The notes below the pieces were generated by a model that saw nothing but the letters and a program-made list of their open reading frames with translations, was not told where the DNA came from and ran no database searches. The position numbers were made by a program, and so were the translations under genes. Below are positions 1 through 10,934 of a DNA stretch of 64,000 nt, in pieces. Position 1 is the stretch's first letter. Each line of letters starts with the position of its first letter. The stretch comes from Zygnema cylindricum (Eukaryota > Streptophyta > Zygnematophyceae > Zygnematales > Zygnemataceae): NCBI GenBank assembly GCA_037447655.1, contig JBBHKE010001893.1:1-64000 (forward strand), in the 5' to 3' direction.

Positions 1-1309
1 GTATTGTCTCTCCCTCTCTCTTTTTAATGATTTGATTGCCAAAGTCAACGTCAAATGTTCAAATGTAAAATCAAATTTGAATTTGTGATTGATGTTTGTT
101 TCTAATTGTAATTTTTGTTTGTTCTTGTTATGACAACATGAAAAAGTCCTAATGAACTTATTGATGAACCCGCGATAAACCCTCAGTAAACCGATGACTT
201 ATTCAATGATTTTTTTTGTATGTTCCAAACTATTATGAACTAAAAATATAGATTACCGATGATTTACCTGTGATGTTTAAATTCTATGAATTTCAACGTG
301 AATGTCAATGTCCAAATTTGTCATCGAATTCAAATTCATGATCAATTTTTTGTTCTTATTTGTAAAATTGATGTTCTCGTTTTCTCAACATGATTCACTC
401 TTAAATCACTGTTGACAAACCGGTGTATCAAAAAGGATTTAATGATATGATTTACAAAGTCAATGTCGATGTACAATTTTAAAAACAAACTTGCTATCTA
501 TTTCTAAACCTGTATTTGAATATGGTGTATTTGTTATTGCAACATGATTCACAATCAATGCCGATGAACATATTCAGAAAAAAAAAATCGAATTCGTTAC
601 TAATTGCCATTCCTATTTGTGATTTTGGTGTTCCTATAAATTCAATTGGATACACACTAATACCGCCCATCGTTATTAAAATTAATCAATTATAATTCGA
701 CTGAGTGTTCTTTGACCTAAATGCGTAAATTAGTGTTAGTAACACTATCTAGTTAGTGACCAATAATGAGCCACATTGAATAACGTAATTTAGTTTAGTT
801 AATTCTAATGAAATGTTAACACTTTTAATGCACTAACTCAATTAGCGATGGGTGGTATAGTATACCAACGGTGAACCAAATGGTGAACCCACGACATACA
901 CACGACTTATTTGTGCGGGTATAATTAAAACTTGATAACCAACTGTAAACCAAGAATATGTACATAACTCGTAAGACATGGCGAGAACTTGCTTTTTTCT
1001 AAATCACGATAAACCAAAAGTAAATCAAGGGTAACACCTCAATAACTACATGATACATACAAATATAAAAGATACAAATGTAAAAGCAAAATTTTAAAAT
1101 GCTAATTTAAGATTTACTCATAATGATCCAAGATCGCAACCACCAATACACAAATTAAAAATCGTATGGAGGAGAATTTTTTGAGCTATGAAATGTGATG
1201 ATTCTTTCAAGTACGTTTAAATGAACGTCTTGTAACAGAGATTCCCGTGGATTGTTTTTGTTCTTTTTTGTGGTTCTTTTATTGTTTTTCTGTTTTTGTT
1301 TTTTTTCAG
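1..1309. other. AT-rich non-coding stretch before first visible kinase exon
   Basis: I see no coding exon here. The sequence is AT-rich, with short direct echoes of words such as 'gatgaaccc' and 'aaaccgatga'. The first recognisable exon follows at 1310 and starts in mid-codon, so at least the right end, and probably all of it, is an intron of the histidine kinase gene. The His-containing dimerisation domain expected upstream is not here in any frame I can read. One MITE-like element lies at 659-858. Confidence 0.5.
659..858. mobile_element. MITE-like element, about 200 bp
   Basis: The ends are inverted copies: ATACCGCCCATCGTTA at the left, and ATACCACCCATCGCTA when the right end is reverse-complemented (14 of 16 positions agree). 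There is no coding capacity. The core word CCCATCG recurs near 7740-7752, so this is a repeated family. It could be a distant relative of the CACCGTG-ended MITEs at 7760, 8846 and 59979. The exact target duplication is unclear because both flanks are TA-rich. Confidence 0.55.
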
Positions 1310-4300
1310 TTTAACGGAAATGTTAGACTCGGCAGTAAGATCGTTACAGGCGAAAGCGGCTCTCAAAAATTTAAAACTGAGTTGGAAAAATGACAAAAAA
1401 TTAAATGATTTTATGGGAAAAAAATCGTCTTTTATCGGAGATCCGGGCAGATTGCGGCAATGTTTATTAAACTTAATCAGGTAAATCCCTCTCCCCCCTA
1501 CCGGGGAGGGAGGGAGAGAGGAAGAGAGAGGGCGAGAGGGAGAGAGGGAGGGTTTCAAGTTTTGGAATTTTGTAATACTGGAATTTCACCCACTTCCCCT
1601 CTCCCTCTCCCTCTTCCTCTTGTGCATCTCTAATACTTTTCTTTTTTCTTCTTTTTTCTCATTTTTTTTCGTTTTTTGTTTTTTTTTCCTTTTCTTTCAG
1701 TAATGCTATAAAATTTACTTCGAAAGGTGAAATTACTGTTTTTGTCGAATTTTACGAACCTCCACAATCATTTTTTTCTAATTCGAATTCCGTTTCAATT
1801 AATACGGATTTTTCCGTAGTTCAAAAATCGATTTTCGGGAACCCCTTTTTTACAAAAGGAGTTCCCTCTCTCTCCTCCTTTTTTGACCTTTTGTCTCCCT
1901 TTTTCGATGTCAATTCAAAAAAACAGAAATCGGCCAATCCTGGAGTGACACCTGGCAAGGTGAGTTCAAAAAATAAAAATGTTTTTCGTTATTAGGGTGG
2001 TTTTATTATTTATTGTTATATCGGTTTTGTATTACCATGAAAGTTTTTCGTTGCAAAGAAAGTTTTTTATTATTAAAAAGTTTTTCAATATTGAAGAGTT
2101 TTTTATGATTTTTAAGGTTTCTTTTATCCAGTTTTTGGTGTTTTAGATTTTTTTATGGTTTAAACTTGATTGCTTTTCAGGTTTTTGTGTGTTTTTTATA
2201 TTTCCTTCTCTTTTATTTATTTCATTTTTTGAAGGCATGTTTTCGATTTTTTTTGGGTTTTAGAAGTTTTAGGATTTCTATAGTTTTTCTTTTGCGAGAA
2301 AATATGAAAGCTTGCAACAACTTTTTTTTGGAATTTTGTGGTTTTTTCAAGAGTTTTGGTTTATTTTTTTTTGCTTTCCAGGTTTTCTTTTTCTTACTTT
2401 AGAGATTTAAAATGGTTTGTGAAGAAATGTGATTTTCTATGTTTTGCTTAAAGGAAAAAAATCTTTTGATTTTTTTTTCGTAAAAACTACATATAATAAT
2501 AGAAAAAGAAGAACAGGAAATTAAGACTTAAGAAAACCATTTCTTTTCTTTTTTTTGCAGACAAAAAGTTTTTTTGCAAATTCTCGACTCGATTTCGGGT
2601 CGAAATTTGAATGTCGAGAACAAGAAAAAACGGAAACGTCGGAAAATAATATGGAGAGAACGACGAAACAAAAAAAGGAAGAGGAGGACGGAGAGGGAGA
2701 GAGAGAAGTTATTCTTCAATGGTCGGTTTCTGACACCGGAATTGGAGTTCCTTCAGAAGTTTCCGATAAAATTTTTGCCGCTTTTACTCAAGCAGATTCT
2801 TCGGTTTCGAGATTATACGGAGGAACCGGGTTAGGTTTAACAATTACTTCCCAATTAGTAAATATGATGGGAGGAAAAATTTGGGTAAAAAGTGAAGTTG
2901 GGAAAGGAAGCGTTTTTACTTTTACGACGAAGTTGAGTATTGCGAGACGTACCTCGGGGGAGTTTCAAAAAGAATCGGAATTCGAATCAAATTTGAGTCG
3001 AAGGTTCGGATCGGAATCGAAATTCGAAAGTTTTATCGATCCTGTTTTCGCAAAGAATTACGAATCGGAAACGGAAACGGAAACTGCAACGGAAACAAAA
3101 TCTGAGCTGGAATCTGATTCAGAATTTGAAACTAAGTTTGAATCAGAATCGGAAAAAAATAAAAAAGAGTCAAAATTTGGATTCAAATCGAAATCGGAAT
3201 CGAATTTAAAATCGCAATTGAAAGATGAACATCAATTCAATGGAAAGATGTCAGAATTAGGGAGAGGAGAGAGAGAAGGAAGAGGGAGAGGAGAAGTAGA
3301 GGGAGAGGGAGAAGGAGGGGGAGAGGGAGAAGGAGGAGGCGGAAATAACGGAAAGGGAGAACAAAAGGTTGCCTTTTGTGAGAAGAAAGAATCACTGAAT
3401 TTTTCACTTCCGAAAACAAAAAGCTACAATAATGTGAAAGAAGTTAGGAAAAAAGATACTTACAGTTCGAAAGAGCCGAATTTCGATTCTCGTCAAAATA
3501 TTTTGGCAAAATTTTCGCCAAAATTTCACAAAAGAAGCCTCAGAATTTTACTTGCGGAAGATAATTTGGTAAATCAAAGAGTGGCTTGCAGGTGAGAGAT
3601 ATATATGTTTTTCTTTTTTTGTTTATATATATATACAGACATACATACATATATACATACTTACATAAGTATATGTACATATGTATTATATGATATATAT
3701 ATATATATATAATAAAAAATTTATTTCGTTGAATGAACATTCTTGCTTCTATGCTTTCTATTTTAGTCAAATGAACATTTATTTCTCCATTACTAATATA
3801 TATTTATTCCAATAAACATTCCTATTGTCTGTTAATGTTATCTTTTCTTTTTTTTTGTTAATTCTCGGACCAATCCTCTCAGCACCTGTTGACGACTCTC
3901 CCTCCCTCCCTCCCTCTCCCTCTCCCTCTCCCTCTCCCTCTCCCTCTCCCTCTCCCTCTCCCTCTCCCTCTCCCTCTCCCTCTCCCTCTCCCTCTCCCTC
4001 TCCCTCTCCCTCTCCCTCTCCCTCTCCCCTCTCCCTCTCCCTCTCCCTCTCCCTCTCCCTCTCCCTCTCCCTCTCCCTCTCCCTCTCCCTCTCCCTCTCC
4101 CTCTCCCTCTCCCTCTCCCTCTCCCTCTCCCTCTCCCTCTCCCTCTGCCTCTGCCTCTGCCTCTCCCTCTCCCTCTCCCTCTCCCTCTCCCTCTCTCTCT
4201 CCTCTCCCTCTCCCTCTCCCTCCCCCTCCCCCTCCCCCTCCCCCTCCCCCTCTCCCTCCCCCTCCCCCTCCCCCTCCCCCTCCCCCTCCCCCTCCCCTTC

Positions 4301-6352
4301 CCCCTCCCCCTCCCCCCTCCCCCTCCCCCTCCCCCTCCCCCTCCCCCTCCCCCTCCCCCCTCCCCCTCCCCCTCCCCCTCCCCCTCCCCCTCCCCCTCCC
4401 CCTCCCCCCTCCCCCTCCCCCTCCCCCTCCCCCTCCCCCTCCCCCTCCCCCTCCCCCTCCCCCTCCCCCCTCCCCCTCCCCCTCCCCCTCCCCCTCCCTC
4501 TCCCTCTCCCTCTCCCTCCCCCTCCCCCTCCCCCTCCCCCTCCCCCTCCCCCTCCCCCTCCCCCTCCCCCTCCCCTCCTCCCTCTCCCTCCCCCTCCCCC
4601 TCCCCCTCCCCCTCCCCCTCCCCTTCCCCCTCCCCCTCTCCCTCCCTCTCTCCCTCTCCCTCTTCCTCTCCCTCTCCTCCCTCCGTCTCTCTCTCTCCTT
4701 CCCCCTCTTTTCCTCTACCTCCCTCCCTCCCCGCCGCCCCTCCATCTGTCTTTTTATCTCTCCTTCTCTCCCTCTCTCCCTCTCCCTCCCTCTCGCCCCC
4801 CCTCCATCTGTCTTTTTATCTCTCCGTCTCTCCCTCTCCCTCCCTCTCGCCCCCCCCCTCCATCTGTCTTTTTATCTCTCCCTCTCTCCCTCTCCCTCCC
4901 TCCTTCCCTCGACATCTCGCTCGCTTCCTCTCTGTCTCACTCTTTCTCCCTCGTCCCTCCCTTCTGCCCTCCTTGCTGCTCCCTCGCTCTTTCTGTCCCT
5001 CCCCTCCACCCATTCCCTTTCCCTCCCTCTTCACTCTCCTTCTTTCTCTCTCTCTCTCTCTTTCCTGCTCCCTCCCTCCTCTTCCTTCCCTCTCCCCTCC
5101 ACCTATTCCCTTTCCCTCTTTACTTTCCTTCTTCCTCTCTCTCTCTCTTTCCCGCGCCCTCCCTCCTCTCCCCTCTTTCATTCATCTCCCCTCTCTTTCC
5201 CTTGCTCCCTCCCTCTCTCTCCCTCTCCCTTGTTCACTTTGTCCTCTCTCACCCTTCTTTTTTCCCTCGTTGTTTACTATGTTTTTCCCCTTTTATTTGT
5301 TATTACACTTTTTTCTTTCGTCACTTTCCTCTTCGTTTAGTCTCAATTTTCGCTTTTTATTTTATATTTTATTTTATTCTGACTTTTGTTTTTTATAATC
5401 TTCTTAATTTTTTATTTTTATTTTTTTTTAGGCTTTTGGAGAGAAATGGGCATTTTGTGGAAGTTGCCTCGGAGGGAAAACAAGTACTTTGCCAGCTGGC
5501 GACTTCTCGGGAACCCTTCGATCTCATACTTATGGATGTACAAGTGAGTTTTTCTTTATTATATATATTTATTTATTTGCGTGTTTGTTTTTTGTTTGTT
5601 GTTTATTCATTTATCGTTTATTCAATTGTTCAATTGTTCGCTTATACATTTATTTGTTTATTTGTTCATTTGTTGATTTTTTTAATTGTTTATTTGTTTA
5701 TTTGTTTGTTTGTTTGTTTTTTCATTTGTGTAGTCGTTTATTCGTTTTCGTTTATTCCTTTATTCCTTTATTCCTTCATTCTGTTATTTGTTTGTTTATT
5801 CATATCTTCTTTTCTGTCTTTGTTTCTTCTTTCCTTCATTTCTTTATTTATTTGTTTATGTATTTATTTGTTTATGTATTTATTCATTTATTCATCGACC
5901 CATTTACTCTATTATTCATTTATTTATTATCCATTTATTTATTTTTTCATTTTTTTTTGTCATTTTATTTTAATTATTTATTAATTTTTGTTTCACGCAG
6001 ATGCCGGTTTTGGATGGCATGGAGGCCACGAAATGTATTCGAGAAATGGAAAAAAAATATGGATCGAAAAATATTTGCATTATTGGACTCACGGCTCACG
6101 CCTCGGTTGATGTCGGCGGGGGGCAAGATGTTGTTTTTTTCTCCCTCCTCCCTCCCTCCCTCCCTCCCTCCTCCCTCCCTCCTCCTCTCCTCTCCCTCCT
6201 CCTCCTCCTCTCCTCCTCCTCCTCTCTTCTTTTCTTTTCCTTTTGTCTCTCACTCCTTTTTTTCTTTTGATACAGGTTGGATGGACAATTATTTAAACAA
6301 ACCTTTGTATGAGCAGATCTTTGGCGATATTCGGCTTTTGTTGGAATTTTAA
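1310..6352 (+). CDS. Hybrid histidine kinase, 3' part: ATPase domain plus receiver domain (5'-partial)
   Basis: The exons I infer are 1310-1480, 1701-1959, 2561-3591, 5432-5543, 6001-about 6122 and 6276-6352, with GT-AG junctions and consistent phase except at the last one. They encode about 590 residues. The ATPase domain shows the N box (LLNLISNAIKF, across the first junction), the G1 box DTGIGVP, the F region IFAAFTQAD and the G2 box GGTGLGL, with an insert of about 115 residues between N and G1. A Glu/Ser-rich linker of about 195 residues follows. The receiver has the acidic pair in LLAED, the phospho-acceptor Asp in LILMDVQMP, the Thr in GLTAHA and the Lys in YLNKP. Such proteins autophosphorylate on His and pass the phosphate to the receiver Asp. 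The dimerisation/His domain and the sensor must lie upstream of the window. The last junction does not join in frame as read (see findings), so this copy may be damaged or the sequence may hold a base error. Confidence 0.85.
1481..1700 (+). other. Kinase intron with purine-rich block
   Basis: The donor is GTAAAT and the acceptor TTTCAG. A near-pure G/A block (about 1500-1556) is followed by C/T-rich sequence, so this small intron already has the strand-asymmetric simple sequence that expands greatly in the 3592-5431 intron. Confidence 0.7.
1960..2560 (+). other. Kinase intron, T-rich
   Basis: This intron runs from the donor GTGAGT to an acceptor after a long T tract (TTTTTTTTGCAG). It is strongly T-rich on the coding strand and opens short Phe-rich frames that are not genes. 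Nothing else is recognised in it. Confidence 0.75.
3601..3715 (+). repeat. TA-rich microsatellite in kinase intron
   Basis: Runs of TATATA and TACATACA occur just inside the donor of the 1840-bp intron. This is a simple repeat with no coding value. Confidence 0.8.
3896..4684 (+). repeat. Giant polypyrimidine repeat (CCCTCT)n / (CCCCCT)n in kinase intron
   Basis: From 3896 to 4684 the plus strand is entirely C and T apart from three G residues at 4147, 4153 and 4159. The stretch 4160-4684 is 525 consecutive pyrimidines. The left part is mostly CCCTCT units and the right part mostly CCCCCT units, with irregular C runs. C/T-rich sequence with few purines continues to about 5270. The block is inside the intron 3592-5431, so the pre-mRNA carries it as a giant pyrimidine tract. 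Mirror-symmetric homopurine-homopyrimidine DNA of this kind can form triplex structures. Confidence 0.97.
5555..5960 (+). repeat. Degenerate TTTATTTG-type repeat in kinase intron
   Basis: Most of the 457-bp intron 5544-6000 is built from 4-base steps of the form TTTR or TTYG (TTTATTTGTTTGTTTA and similar). It is a degenerate tetranucleotide satellite. The flanking donor GTGAGT and acceptor ACGCAG look normal. Confidence 0.85.
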
Positions 6353-7759
6353 ATAGTATTTCCTACCCCAAAGAGAAAATTAGGGAAAAAAGGAGAGGGT
6401 GGGAGGTTGGGAGGAGGAAAGGAAGAAGGAAGGAAGAAGGGAGTCAGGAAGGAAGAAAGCGGGGAGAGAGGGCAAGATAAAAAAAGAAAAAGGAAAGGAA
6501 AAAAGGTATAGAGAATGGCCATGAGGAAAAAAAATGGAAATCAACATTGGCAAAAAATAAAATAAAAATCTCGGGAAAAAATAACGGAACTTGGGAGAAG
6601 AAAAAAATTACACACCATATCACCGAAAAAAAAATGTCGGTGGAAATAACAACAACAACAATAGGTATTTATTTATTTATTTTTCATATTGATTTAAGTT
6701 TCCATGTTTTTAAAGCTAAAGTAAAAGATAAATCTTTTAAAAATTAATCTTTTGGATTGATCGGTCTCGGAGAAATTTCCGCCATCCGTCCACTTTTTTT
6801 TTATAAAATTTTTATACTACCTTTTAGCTTTATAAATTGTATGTTCTTTTTTAGTTTTATTAGTTTTTCTTGGTCGTGGTCGACTATTTTTAGGGATTTA
6901 ATTCCACGTTGAAACACTTTTAGGGTTATTTTTTATTTCCTATTGTGTAATTTTTAGAACCGTAGGTTCACATACAAATTAAAGAAATAGAAAGAGTCCA
7001 AAAAATGTTTTTTGTGTGGTAGATTTGTATTTGCCCAAAAGTCAATGTATGTGAAGTAATCGACAGAACAACTTTTGGATAAGAAATAATCCCATCTCAA
7101 AAAAAGTAATTTGAAAAAAATAAATTTTCCTACAATTTGCTCTTGAACTTTTTTACATTATTTTTTCTGCCAAAGTTTCTTACTTTGATTGTTTAATTAT
7201 GCAAAACGTACGGTTATGTCGTTGAAGGTAAGATCATTTGCATTCAGAGTTTCGTCTCAATTTGAAAAAAAAAAAAAAAACCGAGAAAAACCCTGGCAAC
7301 CTTTTTGTGTTTGTCTATTCTTCAGTGCTTTTCCTTAAAATCCGATTTTTTTCCTTTTTGACTTATTTTTCTTTTTATTTTTATTTTTTAATACGTGAAA
7401 TAAACTCATCTACTAGTGTTAGTTTCGGGAAATTTTCTATCTCAACATGTTTGATAATCCATATTATCGACCATCAAACACTAAGAGGGCTCGATATATA
7501 GTGTGGTGGCAAATAAATTATTATAGCTGATATATTTTTATTTCGACACTCCCACCCTCATAAGCACTTTGGATATATTTGTGCTAATGCGAAATTATAA
7601 TATATAAAAAGTTAATTTAGCTCAAGGAGGAGTGGCAAATTGTAGTCCACTCACTTAAATAGTGTTGTTAACACTATTTTATGATTTTTGACCAGAAAAT
7701 GTCGTAACCGAATTAGTGTTATTGACTCTAATAAGCAATAACGATGGGCGATGTCCTAT
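6353..7759. other. 3' flank of kinase gene; no gene seen
   Basis: A purine-rich block (about 6370-6560) follows the kinase stop codon and probably contains the 3' UTR. The rest is AT-rich. The end of another MITE-like repeat appears at about 7725-7758 (GCAATAACGATGGGCGATG), and I could not find its other end with confidence. No protein of interest is visible in any frame. Confidence 0.5.
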
Positions 7760-7987
7760 ACTACACCGTGTATCGCTATTAGTGTTAGCGTTTTTTTCGC
7801 CAATTAAAACATCCTTTCACTGTGCCGCACGTGCCCAATTTTTCGTTTGGAGACCGTCAACCGGAAGGTCAGAATCTTGCCTTTCCATCACAGCCATCAG
7901 ATCAGAAATCCGACAAGTGCGTACGGAGAAAAGACGTTTTAAGTGGCGAAAAAAAACATAAACACGGATAGCGATGCACGGTGTATC
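7760..7987. mobile_element. TA-flanked MITE, about 224 bp (CACCGTG family)
   Basis: The outline is TA, then CACCGTGTATCGCTAT, and at the right end ATAGCGATGCACGGTG, then TA. The inverted similarity extends about 50-60 bp inward, including CGCCAATTAAAAC at the left against GTTTTAAGTGGCG at the right. The interior has no coding capacity. TA at both ends fits Tc1/mariner-type insertion. The same family occurs at 8846-9069 and 59979-60479. Confidence 0.8.
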
Positions 7988-8845
7988 GTACAGTGGATTT
8001 GACCACTAACAAATCCCACCTGAAGCGAATATGGCCTTTGACTTTTTGTCGCATTCGGTTGCAGCGAGATGTGAGTGGTGGTGACAACGGGATGCAAATT
8101 TGTGACACAATATGGTAGGGGCACAAACGCATAAAATATAAGAACCATGAAACCCTTAAAAACCCTTGATTTTAATGGTTAATATTTGGATAATGTTTTA
8201 TCAGTATACAGACATATACATTGGTAAAATATAAAAACATTTTTATAATTGAGCTATAGAACCAAAATTCCGGCTATGAATAAGTGGTTGACGGTATACA
8301 CCACTATAATCTAAAACAAGTTGCTTATAAACTTGTATCAGAAACATGAACATATAGTAATTATAACATTAATAATCACAAAAACATAAAATTGATGATA
8401 AAAATACTAATAACATAACAAGAAATGGAAAGAAACAAAGAAAGAAAGAACAAAAAGTAAAATAAAAAATCCAAAACAAAATGGAATCCAAAATATGGAA
8501 TATAAACATAGAATTGGAATACAAATAATTCGGTTTATATAGAGGCTATTACATCGAATAAATAGTTTTGTCTCCTTTACGAGTACCTAAAAATGTTAAA
8601 AGCGTCATTTACAAAACGGAAACGATATTATTACATGTAGTTGTTGAAGGGAAAGTTAATGGGGATAAAATTAGGCAAAAAACTCAACACTAGACTAACA
8701 AAGCACAAGTAACAATAGTTATCTTAAGTAAAACCGTAAAAGGTACAGTGACAACAATTCCAAATTTGGCCATACAATAGCACAAAATTTGTATGACCGG
8801 AAGAAAATAAAGTGGCGTGTCATGAAAAAATTGAACCAATAAAAG
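7988..8845. other. No gene recognised
   Basis: AT-rich sequence lies between two MITEs of the same family. Short A-rich runs (for example 8420-8475) are the only structure I see. Confidence 0.5.
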
Positions 8846-9069
8846 TACACCGTATATCGCTATTAGTGTTAATGTTTTTTTTGCCACTTAAAACATTTTT
8901 TGTTCTATACACTATTATCCGATCATGGATTTGTCTGTTGCGATTAAAAGCCAAGATTCCCACCTTCCGATCAGTGGTCTCTATGTGAAAAACGGACAAG
9001 TGTGTACGGAGAAAAAAGATGTTTTAAGTGGCGAAAAGTTTATCAACACTAATAGCTATATACGATGTA
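8846..9069. mobile_element. TA-flanked MITE, about 222 bp (CACCGTG family)
   Basis: The left end is TACACCGTATATCGCTAT. The right end, reverse-complemented, is TACATCGTATATAGCTAT. The long inverted arms include GCCACTTAAAACAT at the left and ATGTTTTAAGTGGC at the right. Size and layout match the copy at 7760, so the two are independent insertions about 1 kb apart. Confidence 0.8.
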
Positions 9070-9112
9070 GCTTGTCCCGAATAGTGACGTTAATATTTTC
9101 AACTTGCATTTA

Positions 9113-9883
9113 GAGCCAACAACTACAGAATTCAGGAAGCCCCATTGGACTACAGAATTCAGGAAGCCTCTAAGTAGTTTTTGACTTACCCACTTTCAAC
9201 TAAGACCACTGCTACCTAAGCAGGCAAATAGACCTTTGCAGTCTGGATTCCCCTGAATCCACAACAAAAAGAATCACAGAAAACGCCCAACCAGGCGATA
9301 AGTTATGAAATGGCAAAGATGCCAATATATATACAAGCTCATTGGGAGAGAGGCGGCTACCTCCTAAATCCTCTAAGTCTTAAACCCCTCTCACAACCCT
9401 TATCTACTGAAGTGCGCTGGGAGAGAGGCGGCTACCTCCTAAATCCTCTAAGTCTTAAACCCCTCTCACAACCCTTATCTACTGAAGTGCGCTGGGAGAG
9501 AGGCGGCTACCTCCTAAATCCTCTAAGTCTTAAAACCCTCTCACAACCCTTATCTACTGAAGTGCGCTCCAATCAAAAGACTGTACAGTACAAAAAGGTA
9601 CCATGGCTGATGCCCTTTCTGTACGATCTGTGTACGAGAAGGCCATGGAGTGGACGTTTGTCTCCTTCAAACTTGTCCTCATGCTCCCCGGGATTCGTGC
9701 TTCCCAATGTTATCTTGATACGTGGCACCAGGTCATTTCACGCCCGAAAACCACCAAAGCAGCCATTCCGGGATCTCGGCGATGATATGTGTCGTCGAAT
9801 TAAAACCAGCTTTTAATACTTGCCGTTGAAAACAAATGTCCGATACATTTGTCTCTTGCGGGTTCATGTTCGCAATATATGGT
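9113..9883 (-). repeat. Solo copia LTR A, left part (split by El-1)
   Basis: Read on the minus strand, this matches the 3' two-thirds of the El-1-type LTR: the GTAC hairpin (9588-9624), the block with GCCGCCTCTCTC, and the ending region with GAATTCTGTAGTCCAATGG. It continues at 22889-23274, where the LTR begins with TGTTGAAATCACGAG. The total length is about 1.16 kb. The outer end near 9113 is uncertain, because a short CTACAGAATTCAGGAAGCC duplication sits there and I found no clear target duplication. Confidence 0.75.
9344..9568 (-). repeat. Three tandem 75-bp units inside solo LTR A
   Basis: Three nearly identical direct copies lie at 9344-9418, 9419-9493 and 9494-9568. They differ by a single base in the CCCCTCTC segment. 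Other LTRs of the family have one copy of this segment, upstream of the TATA-like motif, so this is a local expansion in U3. The length is a multiple of three, so the expansion opens a spurious frame. Confidence 0.9.
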
Positions 9884-10919
9884 TGTTGAAATTTATAGAT
9901 TTCTAGAGTATTTTCTAGGTTTAAATATGTTTGTATAAAAGGAAAAGAAAAGGACGGACAGCCTGCCTCCACCTCCGCTCTCTAGCCCCCATACTTGTTG
10001 TAGTCACTCAAGGTTAGAGAGGGTGGTTGATCCATGGCTGACTTAGTTCAACAGGCAGCTATTTATAGTAGGTTACTAAAAATATACTTGACGGACCAGA
10101 GATTTGATCCCGGTACCTACAGTTCGTCAAGTTGGCCGGTAGCGGTCAGCTTTATCCTAATAGACTAGGACCAATGCTAAGTGCTATGGTATGTGATAGA
10201 TATATATATAATTCGGGTGAATTAAATCCATTTAACTACAACTGTTTAGGGCGTACATAGATTCAGTTTAAGAAAGTACGTCGTACGATAGTAATTCAAA
10301 ACGGATACCACGCATTTTGTTTCAACAGCGAAACAAATGCCGCGCAAGTATTTATTACGGCTAAGATTGCGTTTCGCATAAAATCCAACGGCGCACATCA
10401 TCGCCGAAATCCCGGAGTGGTCACTTTGGCGTTTTGTGACGTGGCATGACCTTCAGCCACGTGGAAAAATGACATTCGGTCATAGGAATTCCGAGGAACG
10501 TACGGACGAGTGAAATACGGACACGCGTCTGCTTAATAGCCTTGTCGTACATAGGTCGTACAAAAGGTACACCGGCAGCAGTACTTTTTGTACGGTACAG
10601 TAATCTGATTGGTCCGTACTTCAATAGATGGAAGTTATTAGAGGGAATCATGACTTAGAAAATTTTGGTAAGTAGGCACCTCTCTCTTTGAGAGTTTGTA
10701 CAAATTGGCATTTTTACTGCCTCATAACTTATCGCCTGGTTGGGCGTTTTCAGGGATTCTTTTTCCTACGGACCCAGGGGAGTCGAGGCTGCACAAGGGT
10801 CAATTCAGATTGTCGGCTTGGTTGCCTGGCCAGCAGTGGCTGTGGGTTAAAGTGGGCTAGGTAACAACTATCTAGAGGCTTCATGTATTCTGTAGTCCAA
10901 TGGAGTTCACATAATTACA
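9884..10919 (+). repeat. El-1 5' LTR
   Basis: It starts TGTTGAAATTTATAG and ends in CA. It holds a palindromic GTAC hairpin (arms 10558-10570 and 10581-10593) and a T-arm-like stem-loop (about 10087-10132) with closing arms CTTGACGG and CGTCAAG. The AGAGTTTGTACAAATTGG region near 10690 occupies the place of the TATA box in related LTRs. Confidence 0.9.
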
Positions 10920-10934
10920 AGTTATGGGCCCACC
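10920..10934 (+). promoter_or_regulatory. El-1 primer-binding site, initiator tRNA anticodon arm
   Basis: AGTTATGGGCCCACC directly follows the LTR. Apart from the first base it is the complement of the anticodon arm of plant-type initiator tRNA-Met. The ATG at 10924 is both the anticodon complement and the Gag start. Confidence 0.85.

Noticed and set aside
3825-5984. Long open frames of Ser/Pro/Leu on the plus strand, and Gly/Arg/Glu frames on the minus strand
   Set aside because: They are translations of the C/T repeat inside a kinase intron with clear splice sites on both sides.
6001-6270. Receiver exon reading through into a Leu/Ser/Phe tail
   Set aside because: The tail is a C/T-rich intron, and the receiver's conserved Lys region is in the next exon at 6276.
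9344-9568. CRISPR-like array
   Set aside because: The units are directly adjacent with no spacers, and lie in a eukaryotic LTR.
9310-9816. 168-residue frame with three 25-residue repeats, as a repeat protein
   Set aside because: It is the 75-bp LTR repeat read in an accidental frame; the sequence belongs to a solo LTR.
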